Source: JAAYCB01 sp012744395
GTDB lineage: Bacteria; Planctomycetota; Planctomycetia; Pirellulales; Thermoguttaceae
Reading direction: 5' to 3'
Length of the DNA: 64,000 bases
Assembly (NCBI GenBank): GCA_028703175.1
Contig: JAQVNJ010000001.1
Span: 1 to 64,000 of the forward strand
This document shows, in pieces, positions 26,366 through 36,748 of the stretch; position 1 is the stretch's first letter; each line of letters opens with the position of its first letter. The position numbers and the translations under genes are program-made. Below the pieces are notes generated by a model that saw only the letters and a program-made list of their open reading frames with translations, did no database searches and was not told the origin of the DNA.

Positions 26366-26797
26366 ATGCCTCAACGTTTTTCGAAACTCGGAATTTCCTT
26401 TTCGTTTCCGGACAATTGGACCCTGGACGATCGCGATGCGGTTGCCGGGGCCGACTCGGTGACCGTCTATAGCCCTGGGGGGGCATTCTGGTCGGTCAGC
26501 GTCCATCCGGCGTCGTTAGAGCCGAAAAAGCTGGCCGAGGCCGCGGTCAAGGCGATCCGCGAGGAGTACGCCGAGGTCGAAGTCGAGCCGATCCTTGCCG
26601 TTGCCGATGGCCAGGAGCTGGTCGGGTTTGACTTGGCCTTCTACTATCTCGACTTGACGAACACGGCCTGCATTCGCTGTTTTCGCACTCCGGGAGGGTG
26701 CTACGCGGTCTTCTATCAGGCGGAGGACGATGAATTCGGCCAGTTCGAACGCGTTTTCGCCGCAATGACCCAGAGCCTGCTGGAAGGGCTCCCGTGA
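26366..26797 (+). CDS. Conserved hypothetical protein, possibly PsbP/DcrB-like fold
   Basis: 143 residues, no signal peptide or membrane helix. It opens GISFSFPDNWTLDD, then VTVYSPGGAFWSVSVHP, then an alpha-beta pattern ending EFGQFERVFAAMTQSLL. This order (start resembling a 'fit a smooth profile' PsbP/DUF1795 protein, alternating strands, C-terminal helix) suggests that fold but is not proof. One Cys pair (CIRCF) lies mid-chain. ATG 26366 is the first in frame; no strong ribosome-binding site. Function unknown. Confidence 0.7.
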   Translation: MPQRFSKLGISFSFPDNWTLDDRDAVAGADSVTVYSPGGAFWSVSVHPASLEPKKLAEAAVKAIREEYAEVEVEPILAVADGQELVGFDLAFYYLDLTNTACIRCFRTPGGCYAVFYQAEDDEFGQFERVFAAMTQSLLEGLP

Positions 26798-26865
26798 AGG
26801 GTCCGGCGGCCGAACGAGCTGACGGGACACGTTCGGGCGAGGTCTTTCGCGGTCTCTTCCGTGTG

Positions 26866-26895
26866 TTGAGCGGGCCCCCCGCGATCCGTTATACT
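26866..26895 (+). promoter_or_regulatory. Sigma-70-type promoter for the winged-helix gene
   Basis: TTGAGC, 18-base spacer, TATACT (4/6 and 5/6 matches), about 50 bases before the ATG at 26947. Confidence 0.6.
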
Positions 26896-26946
26896 CGACC
26901 CCGATGGGTGCTCGGGCAGAATCACCACACCGGGAGGACTTGACTG

Positions 26947-27174
26947 ATGGCTAACGACGCCGGGTCTGATTCACTCGTTGCGGGAATCGGTCTGATTGCT
27001 GGCAAGGTCTGGCAGACGCTGGATGCCGAGGGGCCGTTGAGCTTCGGCAGACTGGTTAAGAAAGTCGGCGCGCCGCGCGACAGCGTGATGCAGGGGCTCG
27101 GCTGGCTGGCACGCGAAGACAAGGTGCGGATCGTCGAACAGGGGCGGACCCGGATCGTGTCGCTCGGCAAGTGA
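26947..27174 (+). CDS. Small winged-helix protein (DUF2582 type)
   Basis: 75 residues: one winged helix-turn-helix fold (GLIAGKVWQTLDAEGPLSFG, then RLVKKVGAPRDSVMQGLGWL, then a wing REDKVRIVEQGRTRIVSL). This matches the DUF2582 single-domain family, probable DNA-binding or assembly modules without assigned targets. ATG with GGGAGG about ten bases upstream and a good promoter before it. A hairpin that can terminate from both sides lies downstream. Confidence 0.88.
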   Translation: MANDAGSDSLVAGIGLIAGKVWQTLDAEGPLSFGRLVKKVGAPRDSVMQGLGWLAREDKVRIVEQGRTRIVSLGK

Positions 27175-27475
27175 GCCTGGCAGCTTCCGCGGTACGCAGA
27201 CGGCCGCGGGTGCTCCGCGGGGAGGATGCAGCGGCGGCGCGGTCGTGCGCAAAACAAAAGACCACGGGTTGACGGTCCATCGTCGACCCATGATCTTTTA
27301 TCCTGAAACGGGACCTCATTGTCCCGCCCTCCCGGCAGGCCAGGCCTGTACCACTGGTATCGGCGCGGCGGCTCTTCGGCCTGAAGCCGGTTTTGCCGGA
27401 TGTGGCAGTTTTCTCTTGACGCTGGTCCAGAAACGGGCCTCGGCGGACAATCCGACCGGCCCCTTTCCGCTTGGC
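27175..27475. other. Convergent gap with bidirectional hairpin
   Basis: 301 bp between two converging genes. Apart from the hairpin at 27256-27299 nothing was recognised. Confidence 0.5.
27256..27299. terminator. Bidirectional terminator between convergent genes
   Basis: A 19-position stem, almost fully paired, with a 6-base loop; the arms begin AAAAGA and end TCTTTT, so either strand reads a stem followed by T residues. On the minus strand the two A-C mismatches become G-U pairs. It lies between the converging 26947 and 27476 genes. Confidence 0.8.
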
Positions 27476-28057
27476 CTACTTGATGACTCGGCCGATCCGC
27501 CAAGCAGCGGGGTCGAACTCTGGCCCCGGCGCCTGGACGGACCCGGCCGGCGTTTCCGCGTCCGGGAGCCTTTGCTTGGGCGGGCTTGGGGAATCCTGCG
27601 AGCGGGGGGGGATCGGCTCGGACGCCGGAGGCACGCGCGGCGGCTGTTCGGAAGCCGCCGCCGGGACATCGCCGAGCAGGGCCCACCCGGCGGCGTCCGA
27701 AGCATCCACCTCCGTGCACGTCCTGCAATGGACCACGCGGGAGCCTCCCACGGATCCACACCGGCCCATGCCGCGGCATGGCGCCGCCCAGACGCTGCGA
27801 TGCTTCTGCTGGCAGTACCCGGCCCATACGTCCTTGCAACACTCGCGCGGACACTGCGGGCAGCCGGCCTGGAGCGGATAACCGCCGTAGCCGGGCGCAG
27901 CGCAGGCCGGCGCGCTGTAGACGCTGGTCTGCGTGAAAACGTCGACTGTGGCCGCTAGCGGGGGGGCGGCATCGGCTGCCGCGTCTTGAGCCCGCGCCAG
28001 CGGAGAGATGCCGAAGACGGCCATCATGGCAACACAATTGAGCAATGAGTTTCTCAT
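27476..28057 (-). CDS. Exported Cys-rich protein of unknown function
   Basis: 193 residues with a cleavable signal peptide (MRNSLLNCVAMMAVFGISPLARA). The mature part has about ten Cys between residues 45 and 120 (CPQCPRECCKDVWAGYC and CRGMGRCGSVGG, HCRTC), then a Pro/Ser-rich, acidic C-terminal part. Pairs of Cys spaced two apart could bind metal or form disulfides; no family is recognised. ATG 28057 has AAGGAG seven bases upstream; the longer frame lacks a signal and is rejected. Confidence 0.75.
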   Translation of the reverse strand: MRNSLLNCVAMMAVFGISPLARAQDAAADAAPPLAATVDVFTQTSVYSAPACAAPGYGGYPLQAGCPQCPRECCKDVWAGYCQQKHRSVWAAPCRGMGRCGSVGGSRVVHCRTCTEVDASDAAGWALLGDVPAAASEQPPRVPPASEPIPPRSQDSPSPPKQRLPDAETPAGSVQAPGPEFDPAAWRIGRVIK

Positions 28058-28490
28058 CCTGCAACTCCTTCGAGGCTCAAGGAGCGGGGCCCGGCCGGCC
28101 ACCCGTCCGCTTGGCGGCGAAGGTTGCCTGCCCGGCCGGCGACGATCATCCTTCATTTAGAAACATGCCGGTTGTTTTGTGGGAAGGCAAATTCCCGCCG
28201 GTTGTTTTTCGCAGAAATCCCCGGCCGGACGGCAGGCCGCAAGTTGCCAGCCTCAATCGCGGAAGCGATTCGGCAATCGGGAGAGTCTGCCCGATCCGAT
28301 CAGGCTTCCAGGCTCCGCCAGCTTGCGGCCCAATCGTCTGCGGTTCGGAAGGGGCAGGCTGCAATCGACAACCGCCCGCCGGTCTGGCCCCCGTCCGCGG
28401 CGCTGCGGCGGCGCGCCGGCTAGGAACACGATCCCGCCCGGACTTGGCGCCTCGGTTCGGCAAGCGGAGCGGGGGGCGGGGAGAACGGCT
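28058..28490. other. Intergenic gap upstream of the Cys-rich gene
   Basis: 433 bp with an AT-richer patch near 28150-28220. Both neighbours read leftward. No gene, terminator or firm promoter was recognised. Confidence 0.35.
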
Positions 28491-29207
28491 CTACCTGTGC
28501 AGCCAGCGCAGCGCCGTGTCAAAATCGCTGGTGTCGCATTCGACCAACCCATCGCGCAGGATCACCATGCGCCCGGCGTAGCGGGCAACATCCTGCTCGT
28601 GGGTGACAACAATCACGGTGATGCCGCCCTTGCGGTTCAGGTCGGCCAGCAACTCCATCACCTCGGTGCTCGTGCGGCTGTCGAGATTCCCGGTCGGTTC
28701 GTCCGCCATGAGAATCGCAGGCTCGTTGATCAACGCCCGGGCGATCGCCACACGCTGCTGCTGGCCGCCGGAGAGCTGGCCCGGATGATGCCCGATCCGG
28801 TCCCCAAGGCCGACGCGGTCCAGCAGTTGCGTGGCTCGCTGGCGGCGTTGCCGCGCCCGGACTCCACGGCAATAGAGCAGCGGCAGCTCGACGTTCTCCA
28901 GGGCGCTTGTTCGCGTCAACAGGTTGAAGTTCTGAAACACGAAACCGATCTTGGCGTTCCGCAGATCGGCCCGCCGATTGGCCGACATCCGGGTCACCTC
29001 CGCGCCGTCGAGCCGATACTCTCCCCGGGTGGGGTGGTCGAGGCACCCCATGGTGTTCATCAACGTCGACTTGCCCGAACCGCTCGGCCCCATCACGGCC
29101 ACGAACTCCCCCCGCTCGATCGTCAGCGACACCCCGCAGAGCGCTGCCACCTCGGTCTGGTCAAGCTGATAGACTTTCTCCACATCCACCAGTTCAATCA
29201 ACGCCAT
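28491..29207 (-). CDS. ABC transporter ATP-binding protein (LolD/MacB type)
   Basis: 238 residues. Walker A GPSGSGKST (40-48), Q-loop FVFQNFNLL, signature LSGGQQQRVAIARAL, Walker B ILMADEPTGNLD, switch His THEQDVARYA. The GNLDSRT motif and length place it in the LolD/MacB/FtsE-like exporter class that drives lipoprotein or macrolide export by a MacB-type permease; no permease is adjacent. ATG 29207 begins the conserved ALIELVDVEKVY; an upstream TTG adds 14 residues. Third gene of the dksA-like/lspA unit. Confidence 0.93.
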   Translation of the reverse strand: MALIELVDVEKVYQLDQTEVAALCGVSLTIERGEFVAVMGPSGSGKSTLMNTMGCLDHPTRGEYRLDGAEVTRMSANRRADLRNAKIGFVFQNFNLLTRTSALENVELPLLYCRGVRARQRRQRATQLLDRVGLGDRIGHHPGQLSGGQQQRVAIARALINEPAILMADEPTGNLDSRTSTEVMELLADLNRKGGITVIVVTHEQDVARYAGRMVILRDGLVECDTSDFDTALRWLHR

Positions 29208-29276
29208 CGCCAGGCTCTTCAGCTTGCCGTTCGACCCGGGAATCGCCAACTCGTGAAAACCGCGAAGGCTTCCATG

Positions 29277-29834
29277 TTACGAAGGTTTTTTCACTGCCGT
29301 ATCGAACCAGATCACGTGGATCGTGATCAGCCCCGCGCCGACGACAAGCATGCTATCGGCCAGGTTGAAGGTCGGCCACGGCCAGCGGCCGATCATCACA
29401 AGAATCCAGTCTCGCACGGCGAACACGCGATCGCCGACTTCGTGGAGCGGGTTGGCATAGTTCCAGGAAAGGCCCGGAAGACCGAGGCGATCGTAGAGAT
29501 TGCCGAAGATTCCCGCGCTGACAAACCCGCAGGCGATCGTCAGCAGCCACTCGCGGGCGGCTCCGGCGACAAACAGCCAGAGGAAGATGGCCACGGCGGC
29601 GGCGACCGACATCGCGGCGAAGAGGCTGACCCGCCCCTGCCCGATGCCGAACAATGCGCCCTCGTTGAGGCTTGTCTGGAAGCCGAAGACATCCTGCCAC
29701 AGCCACCAGACCTCCTGTTCTCCAGGCAGGCCCAGGCTGGCGAAAATCCATTGCTTGGTGGCCAGGTCCAACGAACAGCCGAGGATTGCGATCGTGAAGA
29801 ACACCAGGTAGCGACTCAGCGGGGCGCTTCGCAT
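29277..29834 (-). CDS. lspA: Lipoprotein signal peptidase
   Basis: Signal peptidase II: cuts lipoprotein precursors before the acylated Cys in the inner membrane. 185 residues, four hydrophobic segments. The two catalytic Asp are D115 (GNLYDRLG) and D160 (FNLADSM). Also LNEGALFGIGQG, matching the family's NxGAAF segment. ATG 29834 with AAGGA six bases upstream; the longer frame overlaps the upstream gene. The dksA-like gene precedes it by 29 bp, as in other bacteria. Confidence 0.95.
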   Translation of the reverse strand: MRSAPLSRYLVFFTIAILGCSLDLATKQWIFASLGLPGEQEVWWLWQDVFGFQTSLNEGALFGIGQGRVSLFAAMSVAAAVAIFLWLFVAGAAREWLLTIACGFVSAGIFGNLYDRLGLPGLSWNYANPLHEVGDRVFAVRDWILVMIGRWPWPTFNLADSMLVVGAGLITIHVIWFDTAVKKPS

Positions 29835-29863
29835 CGCGGTTCCTTCCGGCGGCGGCTGGCAGT

Positions 29864-30238
29864 TCAGTCGCGCGCTTCGAGTTGCGATGCACATTTGACG
29901 CACATCGTGGCAAACGGCAGGGCGTTCAGCCGCGTCTTGGGAATTCGCGCGCCGCATTCCTCGCATTGCCCGTAGACACCGTCCTCAATCCGCTCCAAGG
30001 CCGACTCGATCAATTGGAGCGTACCGCCTCCCGACTCCATCAACGTGAGCGTGAACTCCTGCTCGAAGTTGTCGGTCCCCAGGTCCGCCATGTGGATCGG
30101 CATACTCGACAGATCGCCGTTGGATTCTGAGCGATTCTTGTTCAACGCGCTGTTGGCCATTTGGCTGACGTCGCCCTGGAGCCGCGCGCGCAGCGCGAGG
30201 AGCCGCTCCCTGTAAACGTTCATCTCCGACTTCTTCAT
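29864..30238 (-). CDS. DksA/TraR family zinc-finger protein
   Basis: 124 residues: an N-terminal helical hairpin (about 5-85) and a C4 zinc finger (C92-x2-C95, C113-x2-C116, GQCEECGARIP and MCVKCA). Members bind RNA polymerase in the secondary channel. The DksA tip motif DxxDxA is not visible, so it is probably a shorter TraR/YteA-like protein and not a true DksA. ATG 30238 with GAGAGG seven bases upstream. First gene of the unit with lspA and the ABC ATPase. Confidence 0.9.
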   Translation of the reverse strand: MKKSEMNVYRERLLALRARLQGDVSQMANSALNKNRSESNGDLSSMPIHMADLGTDNFEQEFTLTLMESGGGTLQLIESALERIEDGVYGQCEECGARIPKTRLNALPFATMCVKCASQLEARD

Positions 30239-30637
30239 CGGTCTGCCTCTCGGAAACACGTTGCTTCGCTCTTCCCTCAACGGGAAACCGCAGAACCCCC
30301 ATTCTAAGACGCGGCAGGTCTATTGTCAACGAAACGAGCCCCTGGAAAGAGCCCGTCGCGGGCCCCGGGGAACGATTTTTTTGGCTGCGCAAACTGTTGG
30401 CGAAACACAAGTTGCGCAAGGCATTCCGGTCGCGGCCGGAGACGCGACGCACAGCCGGCATCGCGGCCTCGCGCCCGAGGCCGCGAACGAAGACTGGAGG
30501 GCCCGGCCCGCCGGCCAAAACGGCCCCGCGACGCTGCCAGAGGCAACCGGCCGCCACGGCCTTCCCGCGCGTGCTCGCCTTGATGCGCGCGGAACGCTCC
30601 TTTACGATGGTGGGTCGGTTCCGAGGGATCGTCTCGG
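30239..30637. other. Divergent region between dksA-like and thrC
   Basis: 399 bp. Holds the consensus promoter at 30301-30329 (leftward). On the thrC side there is an imperfect hairpin (TGCGCAAACT with AGTTGCGCA, 30386-30418) that might be a leader structure; no T-box or other known element was recognised. Confidence 0.5.
30301..30329 (-). promoter_or_regulatory. Near-consensus sigma-70-type promoter for the dksA-like/lspA/ABC unit
   Basis: Minus strand: TTGACA, 17-base spacer, TAGAAT (6/6 and 5/6 matches). Predicted start near 30294, giving a 55-60-base leader before the ATG at 30238. It is the best promoter match in the window. Confidence 0.78.
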
Positions 30638-32086
30638 ATGCCGGCTTCCCACTTCCAGAAACCTTCAGCAGAGAGAGTTCGGGAAATTAGCCAGCCAGAC
30701 GCCTCTTTTCAGCGGTGCGTTTCGCCAGACTGCGGGGCCACTTTCGGGGTCAACGAAGTCCACGTCGCCTGCCCAGACTGTGGCAGCCTGCTTGATGTGG
30801 CTTATGACTGGGATCGCCTTTCCGTGCCGCCCTCGCTTCGCTGGTTCGAGCAGAAGTGGTCTCGTCGCGGCGATCCCCATTGCCTCAGCGGGGTGTGGCG
30901 TTTTCACGAACTGCTGCCTTTCGTGCCGGTCGAGACCTGCGTGACGATCGGCGAGGGCCAGACGCTGCTGCAAGCGGCCGACGCGGTGGCGAAGTATGTC
31001 GGTCTCTCCCCGGGGAGGCTGTTCCTGCAATACGAAGGGATGAATCCTTCGGGCAGTTTTAAAGACAACGGAATGTCCGCGGCCTTCAGCCACGCCCGGT
31101 TCGTGGGGGCCCGCCGGGCTGCCTGCGCCTCGACCGGCAACACCAGCGCGTCGCTGGCGCTATACTGCTCCGTGACGAAGCTCATGCGGGCGGTGATCTT
31201 CGTCGGGTCCGGCAAGATCGCCTACGGAAAACTCTCCCAGGCGCTCGACTACGGCGCGCTGACCGTGCAGATCAGCGGCGACTTCGACGACGCCATGGCG
31301 CGGGTCAAGGAAGTCTCCCAGCAGTTGGGAATCTACCTTGTCAACAGCGTCAACCCGTTCCGGCTCGAGGGGCAGAAGACGATCATGTTCCGCGTGCTGG
31401 AATCGCTCGGCTGGGAAGTGCCTGATTGGATCGTTGTCCCCGGCGGCAATCTGGGCAATTCCAGCGCTTTCGGCAAGGCGTTCATGGAACTCGAACAACT
31501 CGGGCTGATTGACCGGATTCCCCGCTTGGCGATCGTCAACGCCGCCGGCGCGAACACGCTCAACCGTCTCGTCGGGACGAGCGGCCTGCGCTGGAATGGC
31601 GGCCGCACCGATCCGCGCCTCGTGAAGGGGTTCTACGATCAGATGGACGCCGAGGGCCGCCGCGCTGAAACGATCGCCAGCGCGATTGAAATCAACCGGC
31701 CGGTGAACCTCGAAAAGTGCCTCCGCGCACTGGATGTCTGCGATGGCGTCGTCCGCGAGGCCACCGACCAGGAGATTCTCGACGCCAAGGCCCAGGTCGG
31801 GGCGGGCGGCATCGGATGCGAGCCGGCCAGCGCTGCCAGCGTGGCCGGAGCGAAGCAGCTCGTCGAGCAGGGCGTGATCGGGCGCGACCAGCGCGTGGTC
31901 TGCATTCTCACCGGGCACCAACTCAAAGACCCGACCGCGACCGTCGCCTACCACACGACCGACCAGCAACTGTTCAACGACGTCCTCGGCAAGCGGGGCG
32001 TCCGCCGCGCGGCGTTCGCCAACCGGGCCGTCGTCGTCCCCAACGATCTCGGCGAGATTGTCAAAGCGATCGAACTCTACAGTTGA
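30638..32086 (+). CDS. thrC: Threonine synthase
   Basis: PLP enzyme converting O-phosphohomoserine to threonine. 482 residues. An N-terminal C4 zinc-ribbon-like segment (C27, C32, C45, C48) precedes the fold; the PLP Lys is K142 in NPSGSFKDNGM. Also NTSASLALYCS (phosphate contact), PGGNLGNSSAFG and the C-terminal TGHQLKDP typical of thrC. ATG 30638 is the first in frame; the upstream region is divergent from dksA-like. Length is normal for the longer class. Confidence 0.95.
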   Translation: MPASHFQKPSAERVREISQPDASFQRCVSPDCGATFGVNEVHVACPDCGSLLDVAYDWDRLSVPPSLRWFEQKWSRRGDPHCLSGVWRFHELLPFVPVETCVTIGEGQTLLQAADAVAKYVGLSPGRLFLQYEGMNPSGSFKDNGMSAAFSHARFVGARRAACASTGNTSASLALYCSVTKLMRAVIFVGSGKIAYGKLSQALDYGALTVQISGDFDDAMARVKEVSQQLGIYLVNSVNPFRLEGQKTIMFRVLESLGWEVPDWIVVPGGNLGNSSAFGKAFMELEQLGLIDRIPRLAIVNAAGANTLNRLVGTSGLRWNGGRTDPRLVKGFYDQMDAEGRRAETIASAIEINRPVNLEKCLRALDVCDGVVREATDQEILDAKAQVGAGGIGCEPASAASVAGAKQLVEQGVIGRDQRVVCILTGHQLKDPTATVAYHTTDQQLFNDVLGKRGVRRAAFANRAVVVPNDLGEIVKAIELYS

Positions 32087-32770
32087 CGCCGCCCGGGCCG
32101 GCCTTGCGCCCGACGGCCCAGCTCCAGCCCCTTGCTGGTTCCCCAACTCCGGTGTGCCCCTGGTTCCCCAGCTCCAGCCCAATCCTGGTTCCCCAGCCCC
32201 AGCTTGGGAACCTTCGTCCCGCTCCCAGACCGCCAGCCGGGTGGGCATGCCCAGCGCTTCATCCAGGCCCCAGGTCACAGCGGCAAGCGGATCTGGCCAT
32301 CGCGCCGAGCGCACGCGGCGCGATCGAAAGGGCGTGTTGCAGGGGATCGTGACCAGCCAGCCGGAGAATCCGACCCGTGGGGGTAATGGCCAGATAGGGA
32401 ATCACGCCTAGAATCAGGGAGGAGATTGCCAATCCGATCGGCAATGCCGCAGGCGGACCGGCGAGGCAGGCTCACCGCATGGACCGCGGCAGGGCCCCGG
32501 CCGGCCCCCAGAGCAGCGACCGCGAGGGGGGAGCCACCCGACGGCGGCAGCCATCCGGGAATGCCCAGGCTGGCGGTCCAGGCAACGGTCAAGACGGCCA
32601 GCTGGCTTCACGAGGGGGCAAAAGCGAAAAACTTGCGATCGTGGCTGTGGAGGAAGCCGCAGCGGCTTGATAGAATGTAGGGCTCGACAGAACGGGCAAC
32701 CGCCGGCGGGAACGAGTGCAACCGGTGGGATTGCAGCGTTCGCCGCTTCAACCCCTTGCACATAACGACC
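32087..32770. other. Intergenic gap with repeat cluster, thrC to fusA
   Basis: 684 bp without a recognised gene. It holds three tandem 25-base units at 32137-32212 and a compositionally normal remainder. No thrC terminator of the standard kind was seen. Confidence 0.55.
32137..32212. repeat. Three tandem 25-bp units of the GGTTCCC palindromic repeat family
   Basis: GGTTCCCC occurs at 32137, 32162 and 32187, exactly 25 bases apart, each followed by AGCTCCAGC-like sequence. The last unit closes as an inverted repeat ending GCTTGGGAACC. A related cluster is at 57914-57970. Spacers are too short and the copies too few for CRISPR. Confidence 0.85.
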
Positions 32771-34861
<2,091 letters not shown>

Positions 34862-34960
34862 CGGCGCTCCAGTCGGCCACCGGGGATTGCCCCCGGTCGC
34901 CTCCAAGGGAAATCCCCTTTATCAGCTCTGGGAAGCGACTCGCAAGCGGATCGGCATTTC

Positions 34961-35566
34961 ATGATCGCGGTCATCGACTACGGAATGGGCAATCTGCGGA
35001 GCGTGCAGAAGGGGTTCGAGAAGGTCGGCCATGCCGCCACGGTGACAAGCGACCCGCAAACGGTCCGCGGGGCATCCAAGCTTGTTTTGCCGGGCGTGGG
35101 AGCCTTCGAAAACGCGATCGCCGAAATCCAGCGGCTCGGGCTGGCCCGGCCGATTCTGGAGTCGATCGATTCCGGCAAGCCTTTCCTGGGAATCTGTCTC
35201 GGTCTCCAATTGCTCTTCCAGCGGAGCTGCGAAAACGGCCGGCACGACGGCCTCGGCGCGCTCCGCGGCGAGGTGGTCCGGTTCCGGCTGCCGCCCGACT
35301 ACAGCGTGCCCCATATCGGCTGGAACCAGGCGATCATCCGGCGTCGGGCGCCGATCCTCGAGGGGATCGAGCAAGGCACGTATTTCTATTTTGTCCACTC
35401 GTATTACGTTGTGCCCGAGGACCAGGACGTCGTCGCAGTGGAGACCGACTACCACGCGCCGTTTTGCGCGATGGTCTGGCGCGGCAACCTCTTCGCCACG
35501 CAGTTCCACCCGGAGAAGAGCCAGGCGGCGGGGCTGCGGCTGTTGAAGAACTTCGCCGAGTTGTGA
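34961..35566 (+). CDS. hisH: Imidazole glycerol phosphate synthase glutaminase subunit
   Basis: Provides ammonia to HisF in histidine synthesis. 201 residues, class I amidotransferase fold. Triad: C79 (LGICLGLQLL), H183 and E185 (FHPEKS). VHSYYV is the typical subunit-contact segment. hisF and hisA are not in the window. ATG 34961, 99 bp after fusA, same strand. Confidence 0.94.
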   Translation: MIAVIDYGMGNLRSVQKGFEKVGHAATVTSDPQTVRGASKLVLPGVGAFENAIAEIQRLGLARPILESIDSGKPFLGICLGLQLLFQRSCENGRHDGLGALRGEVVRFRLPPDYSVPHIGWNQAIIRRRAPILEGIEQGTYFYFVHSYYVVPEDQDVVAVETDYHAPFCAMVWRGNLFATQFHPEKSQAAGLRLLKNFAEL

Positions 35567-35705
35567 GGCGGGAGGGTGACAGGCTGCAAGCCGCGGGCTA
35601 CCTTGAAGCGTGCGTGGGCGCCAACGACATGTCCGGGACGGAGCCCGTTGCCCGTGCCGAACACGGCTCGCGGCTTTCCCTCTACCTGCCGCCTCTTCCC
35701 CGCCG

Positions 35706-36632
35706 ATGATCGAACTGATCGACTTCACGAAGCATTACGGCGACCTGGTCGCCGTGGACCACTTGAACCTCAAGATCGCGCCGGGCGAGATGTTCGGGTT
35801 CATCGGTCCGAACGGCGCGGGCAAGAGCACTTCGATCCGCTTCCTGGCCACGCTCTTGAAGGCCACCGGCGGCGAGGGGGTCGTCAACGGCCACAGCGTC
35901 ACCCGGCGCCCGCTGGAAGTCCGCCGGAGCATCGGCTACATGCCCGACAGCTTCGGCGTCTACGACGGCATGAAGGTCTGGGAGTTCCTCGACTTCTTCG
36001 CCGTCGCCTACCAGATTCCGAAGACGGGCCGCAAGCAGGTGATCGGCGACGTTCTGGAACTGCTCGACCTGACGGAGAAGCGCAACGATTTCGTCAATGG
36101 GCTCTCGCGGGGGATGAAGCAGCGGCTCTGCCTGGCGAAGACGCTCGTCCACGATCCACCCGTCCTGATCCTGGACGAGCCGGCCAGCGGCCTCGACCCC
36201 CGCGCGCGGGTCGAGGTCAAGGCGCTGCTGAAGGAGTTGCGGCGGATGGGCAAGACGATCCTGATCTCCAGCCACATCCTTACCGAGTTGGCCGATTGCT
36301 GCACGTCGATCGGGATCATCGAACGCGGGCGGTTGCTGATGCACGGCCCGATCGACGAGGTCTACCGCCGGATTCGCGGCAATCGGACGGTTGTGATCCG
36401 TTTCCTGAAGAATCAGGACGCCGGCCTGTCGATCCTCCGCAGCCTGCCGGAGACCCGCCAGGTGCGAGTTGAAAACAGCAAAGTCAGCGTGGAGTTGGAG
36501 GCCGGCGACGAACAGATCGCGGCCCTGCTCGAGCGGCTCCTGGCGGAGGGGGTGCGGATGGTCTCGTTTGCCGACAAGGAGCCTACGCTGGAAGACGTGT
36601 TCATGCTTGTAACCAAGGGCGCCGTGGCCTGA
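35706..36632 (+). CDS. ABC transporter ATP-binding protein (ABC-2 export type)
   Basis: 308 residues. Walker A GPNGAGKST (34-42), signature LSRGMKQRLCLAKTL, Walker B VLILDEPASGLDP, switch His ISSHIL. A C-terminal extension of about 85 residues ends with the family motif DKEPTLEDVFMLVT, typical of exporters paired with ABC-2 permeases. ATG 35706 is the conserved start; the longer frame upstream is non-homologous. The permease gene follows and completes the transporter; substrate unknown. Confidence 0.92.
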   Translation: MIELIDFTKHYGDLVAVDHLNLKIAPGEMFGFIGPNGAGKSTSIRFLATLLKATGGEGVVNGHSVTRRPLEVRRSIGYMPDSFGVYDGMKVWEFLDFFAVAYQIPKTGRKQVIGDVLELLDLTEKRNDFVNGLSRGMKQRLCLAKTLVHDPPVLILDEPASGLDPRARVEVKALLKELRRMGKTILISSHILTELADCCTSIGIIERGRLLMHGPIDEVYRRIRGNRTVVIRFLKNQDAGLSILRSLPETRQVRVENSKVSVELEAGDEQIAALLERLLAEGVRMVSFADKEPTLEDVFMLVTKGAVA

Positions 36633-36748
36633 AGGCGCCTGTCCCCTGGATGCCGATCTCTCCGCGACGCCAGACGCAAGTCGGGGAGAGACTCGGCGAG
36701 AGGTTTGGCCCCTGGAACGCCGCAACGCTGCAACCTGGCGTCTCGCGC

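Noticed and set aside
28179..29975. 598-codon + strand frame opposite the ABC ATPase and lspA
   Set aside because: Both minus-strand genes have catalytic motifs; the + frame has none.
32137..32212. CRISPR array
   Set aside because: Units are contiguous at 25 bp with no unique spacers, and only three copies.
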